DNA of 10,237 nucleotides from Bacteroidales bacterium (lineage in GTDB: Bacteria > Bacteroidota > Bacteroidia > Bacteroidales > UBA932), in NCBI GenBank assembly GCA_017429885.1, contig JAFROA010000301.1, positions 1 through 10,237 on the forward strand. The letters run 5' to 3'. Below, piece by piece: positions 7,847-10,237 of this stretch (position 1 is its first letter; the number at the start of each line of letters is the position of its first letter). The notes beneath the pieces are model-generated. The model worked only from the letters and a program-made list of their open reading frames with translations. It ran no database searches and was not told where the DNA came from. Position numbers and translations under genes: made by a program.

Positions 7847-7899
7847 AAAAATAGGAAAATTTAAATAATGCTTATATTTATACTCGCTTTTATTTCACA
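7847..7899. promoter_or_regulatory. Divergent AT-rich intergenic region with weak -7-like boxes
   Basis: These 53 bp separate two divergent genes and should hold promoters for both. TATATTTA at 7873-7880 (+) matches TAnnTTTG except at the last base. On the minus strand 7856-7863 reads TAAATTTT, also one base off. Neither has a clear -33 element at the right distance, and both would give very short leaders, so these are candidates only. Confidence 0.3.
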
Positions 7900-8946
7900 A
7901 TGCGGAAACAGTGGCTCAACATAGCTGGAGGTGCTGGCGCTCTTATACTAGGCGTCATTTCTCTGGTGCTTCTTGAACGATCGCAGGCCTTCGCTTTTTT
8001 CTATCGGGAACAGAATCAGATTTTCCTGTTGGACTGGAAGGATATCCTCTCTAAACTGATGTCCCCAGGCGGATTCGCCCTTGTTCTTTGCCAGTGTTCT
8101 GTCCAGTTCTTCAAGATTCCCCACATGGGGGCTTTGCTAACGGCGCTTCTTGGGTTGTTGACTGCGCTTTTGCTATGGAAATCATTGAAAGACAAGGCTT
8201 CCATTGCCGCACTGCCTCTTGGTTTCATACCTGTTTTCTTGCAGGAAGGGGCCCTATCTGACACGTTCTATTTTTATAATGGTTTCGTGGCCTTTTTTCT
8301 TGCCGCCCTGTTTCTTTGGCTATATTCCATGCTGTCCTCGGAGAAAACCAACCGATTCCGCATAATCCTCGGGACTGCGCTGGCTTTAGCTCTTTACTTT
8401 ATAGCCGGACCAATTGCTTTTCTTTTTGCTATATGTTTAGCGATAATTGATGTTTTCACCGACCGGAAGCACTGGTATCTCGCCCTGATTCCGGCGATGT
8501 CAATTGTCATCTGCGGATGGCTCCGCATGCGTTTGGGTTTCATCCAGGACATGAGGCTGGCGCTTTTTCAAAATGGTTATTATGAACCACTTCTGAAGCC
8601 AAACGCTTTTATTCATTCTTCCTGGATAGCCCTTCCCATAGTCATTTTGGTTTCTGAATGCACACGATTCATTAAGGCAAAATGGTTCGAAGTGGCGCTT
8701 GCGTGTGTGGCGGTGGTCGTATCGCTGGCTGTTCTTTTCCGCATTCCAAAGCACATTGATAAAAAATATTACGACTCCCTGCGGTTGAGTCACTATATTA
8801 ACGAGGAAGACTGGGATTCAATTCTTTCCGATCGGACAACGACTCATATGAACTATATCCTGATGAACATCAGGAATCTTGCCCTGTCAAAGAAGGGACT
8901 CTTGCTTGACCGCCTGTTTGATTATCCTCAAAAGGGGATTCTCTAG
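7900..8946 (+). CDS. DUF6057-type membrane protein, N-terminal part, interrupted by in-frame TAG
   Basis: A 348-residue product ending at TAG (8944-8946). Residues 1-281 are strongly hydrophobic, with about eight to nine membrane segments (for example 8-26, 76-94, 102-118, 127-145, 154-182, 191-208, 241-256 and 264-281). The soluble C-terminal domain then begins with 'SHYINEEDWDSIL'. This matches the layout of DUF6057 proteins, Bacteroidota membrane proteins of unknown function of roughly 550-600 residues with a membrane half and a helical, TPR-like soluble half. The same frame continues past the stop with the rest of that domain, giving 588 sense codons in all. This product is therefore truncated unless the stop is read through. 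A nonsense mutation or a sequence error is the simplest explanation. Function is unknown; the downstream PD40-type lipoprotein is its usual neighbour. Confidence 0.8.
   Translation: MRKQWLNIAGGAGALILGVISLVLLERSQAFAFFYREQNQIFLLDWKDILSKLMSPGGFALVLCQCSVQFFKIPHMGALLTALLGLLTALLLWKSLKDKASIAALPLGFIPVFLQEGALSDTFYFYNGFVAFFLAALFLWLYSMLSSEKTNRFRIILGTALALALYFIAGPIAFLFAICLAIIDVFTDRKHWYLALIPAMSIVICGWLRMRLGFIQDMRLALFQNGYYEPLLKPNAFIHSSWIALPIVILVSECTRFIKAKWFEVALACVAVVVSLAVLFRIPKHIDKKYYDSLRLSHYINEEDWDSILSDRTTTHMNYILMNIRNLALSKKGLLLDRLFDYPQKGIL
8944..8946 (+). other. In-frame amber (TAG) codon splitting the DUF6057 gene
   Basis: The codons before it read ...YPQKGIL and those after it LLAENEQ..., in the same frame with no gap. 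Family homology runs across the junction, so one base substitution (for example CAG, TGG or AAG to TAG) would explain it. The UxuA-like gene also ends in TAG at its expected C-terminus, followed by a terminator hairpin, so nothing here indicates general reassignment of TAG. Confidence 0.85.
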
Positions 8947-9669
8947 TTGCTGGCGGAGAATGAGCAAAGCAATCAGAACACCGACATGACCGTGCTGCAC
9001 AGTCATATCCACTTCGCGATGGGCAACACCGCGCCGGCGCAGAACAAGGCTTTTGACTCAAGCGTGGGCATTCATTACGGCAACCCTTATATGATCATGC
9101 GTCTGATCAAGACTAATCTTGTGTGGGGAGCTTGGGATGTCGCTGAGAAATACATCTCCATGATGGAGAAGACCTTGTTCTACAAGGGGCAGGCTCATGA
9201 ATTCCGTCGTTTCCTTAACGATGACGAGGCGGTTCTCGCCGATCCGGAGCTCGGAAGGCTGAGGCGTGGACTCACCAAGATGGACTATTTCTCCGGAATG
9301 AATCCTCTCGCAGACCTTGAGCTCATCCTCGCTACGGATCCTTCCGACAAGGCGGCCAGGGATTACTACGTGTCCTTTATGCTTCTGGCGAAGGACATCG
9401 AGGGCTTGAGACATTATATTGAGAACGTCCCCGAAGCCTACGACGAGCATGGCGATCTTCACCCTCGTCTACAGGAAGTGGTGTTGATTTACGCTGAGGG
9501 CGACAAGGATTATTGCAAGGCGCATGGTGTCACGGATGAGACCCTGAACCGTTACGAAGCCTTCCGCAAGCAGTATATTTCCCTCAAGACCAATGGAGGG
9601 AACCCCTCCAGCGTCATGAAATCTTTCTCGGGAACCTTCTGGTATTATTATATGTTCATAAATAGTTGA
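8947..9669 (+). CDS. DUF6057-type protein, C-terminal soluble part
   Basis: This 240-codon open stretch follows directly after the TAG and carries the rest of the DUF6057 soluble domain. Recognisable family features are 'HIHFAMGNTAPAQNKAF', 'RLIKTNLVWGAWDVAEKYI' (a TPR-like helical pair), 'ADPELGRLRRGLTKMDYF' and the closing 'FSGTFWYYYMF'. There is no signal peptide or membrane segment, as expected for an internal fragment. If translated separately it would start at TTG 8947 or, more plausibly, ATG 8986; neither has a visible ribosome site, and the fragment lacks its membrane anchor. It is best read as the distal half of one broken gene with 7900-8946. Third codon positions look richer in G/C than in the upstream half. 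It ends with TGA 5 bp before the next start. Confidence 0.75.
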   Translation: MLAENEQSNQNTDMTVLHSHIHFAMGNTAPAQNKAFDSSVGIHYGNPYMIMRLIKTNLVWGAWDVAEKYISMMEKTLFYKGQAHEFRRFLNDDEAVLADPELGRLRRGLTKMDYFSGMNPLADLELILATDPSDKAARDYYVSFMLLAKDIEGLRHYIENVPEAYDEHGDLHPRLQEVVLIYAEGDKDYCKAHGVTDETLNRYEAFRKQYISLKTNGGNPSSVMKSFSGTFWYYYMFINS

Positions 9670-9674
9670 CAGTC

Positions 9675-10237
9675 ATGGTGGTAATGAGCGCATTCAAGAA
9701 ACATATCCCGCTTGTGGCTGTTTTAACCGCCATCCTTATCTCCTGCACATCCAAGGTTGAGGTGTCCGGTACCATAGAAGGCTTGCCGCAAGGGATGTTC
9801 CCAGATTATTCAGACGTCACCGTCCCTTGCAATATCGCTCCCCTGGATTTCGAGATTTCTGGTGATGGAAATGCTTTATTGACAATCACTTCCTCATCTT
9901 CCAACATGACGGTCAAGACCGGGAAGGGGACATTCAGGATACCTATGCGCCGTTGGAAGCGGCTTTTGATGGATGCGAGAGGATCTGCCCTTGAATTCAC
10001 CGTGTCTGTGCGGCAAGAAGGGAAATGGCTTTCTTACACTCCATTCAGGGTTAACGTGAGCGAGGATGAGGCTGATCCCTATGTGGTTTACCGCCTGATC
10101 GCTCCTGGGTATGGGCTATGGAATAAAATGGGGCTTTACCAAAGGAATATAACCTCATTCAAGCAGACTCCGGTCTATGAGAACCGGCTTACTGATTATA
10201 ATTGCGTGAATTGCCATTCGTTCCGGATGCAGGATCC
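9675..10237 (+). CDS. PD40/TolB-like lipoprotein with CxxCH motif, 5' part
   Basis: The frame is open to the right edge (187 complete codons), so the C-terminus is missing. The start is ATG 9675, with an in-frame ATG at 9684 as an alternative. A lipoprotein signal ends in LISC, with C24 as the lipidation site. After it come 'PDYSDVTVPCNIAPLDFEI', 'WLSYTPFRVNVS', 'YRLIAPGYGLWNKMGLYQRNITSF' and CVNCHSF at 177-183. This order is what I recall from Bacteroidota lipoproteins annotated as PD40-domain or TolB-like, whose beta-propeller follows the CVNCHSF segment; the propeller itself lies beyond this window. C177-x-x-C180-H181 has the form of a c-type heme attachment site, in a protein exported through the inner membrane. 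Function is unknown. It starts 5 bp after the DUF6057 frame ends, consistent with one transcript. Confidence 0.82.
   Translation, partial: MVVMSAFKKHIPLVAVLTAILISCTSKVEVSGTIEGLPQGMFPDYSDVTVPCNIAPLDFEISGDGNALLTITSSSSNMTVKTGKGTFRIPMRRWKRLLMDARGSALEFTVSVRQEGKWLSYTPFRVNVSEDEADPYVVYRLIAPGYGLWNKMGLYQRNITSFKQTPVYENRLTDYNCVNCHSFRMQD

Noticed and set aside
8944..8946. Pyrrolysine insertion or genome-wide TAG recoding
   Set aside because: TAG ends the UxuA-like gene at its expected C-terminus just before a terminator, and no pyrrolysine-type gene is visible; a nonsense mutation is simpler.
1..10237. CRISPR array, tRNA/rRNA, insertion sequence or phage genes
   Set aside because: No regularly spaced repeats, cloverleaf-like segments, transposase motifs or terminal inverted repeats were seen on reading; the window is nearly filled by metabolic and envelope genes.

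Overview
The window reads as Bacteroidales chromosome, probably from an uncultured gut or rumen-type member. The signs are Bacteroidota-style AT-rich leaders without clear Shine-Dalgarno sites, a perfect TAnnTTTG-type -7 box, several lipoproteins with lipobox cysteines, dense carbohydrate-active genes, and a DUF6057 / PD40-lipoprotein gene pair that I know only from this group. Base composition is near balanced. The genus cannot be fixed from sequence alone.

Region 1 (1-1703) is the end of a glycan-degradation unit. It holds the C-terminal tail of a large glycoside hydrolase (GH106/GH2-like sugar-binding beta-sandwich), then a secreted GH29 alpha-L-fucosidase, closed by a strong hairpin terminator.

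Region 2 (1727-6162) is a tight four-gene + strand operon with its own promoter candidate. It encodes an MFS importer, a short-chain dehydrogenase, an enolase-superfamily sugar-acid dehydratase resembling D-galactonate dehydratase, and a short UxuA (mannonate dehydratase)-like TIM-barrel protein. Together they look like uptake plus oxidation and dehydration of a sugar acid or deoxysugar released outside the cell. No kinase or aldolase is present in the window, so the substrate is open. L-fucose or L-rhamnose derived acids, or a uronate, are the natural candidates given the neighbours.

Region 3 (6122-7846, minus strand) is a lipoprotein FAD-dependent oxidoreductase of the family common in polysaccharide-utilising Bacteroidota and Planctomycetota. 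It converges on the operon with a 4-bp gap, and the operon's probable terminator lies inside its coding end.

Region 4 (7900-10237, + strand) is a DUF6057-type polytopic membrane protein split by one in-frame TAG codon, followed by the start of a lipoprotein of the PD40/TolB-like family with a CxxCH heme-type motif. The clean in-frame amber codon inside an otherwise full-length family member is the most notable anomaly. The two-dehydratase operon is the best candidate for an uncharacterised pathway. I found no RNA genes, CRISPR arrays, insertion sequences or large repeats.
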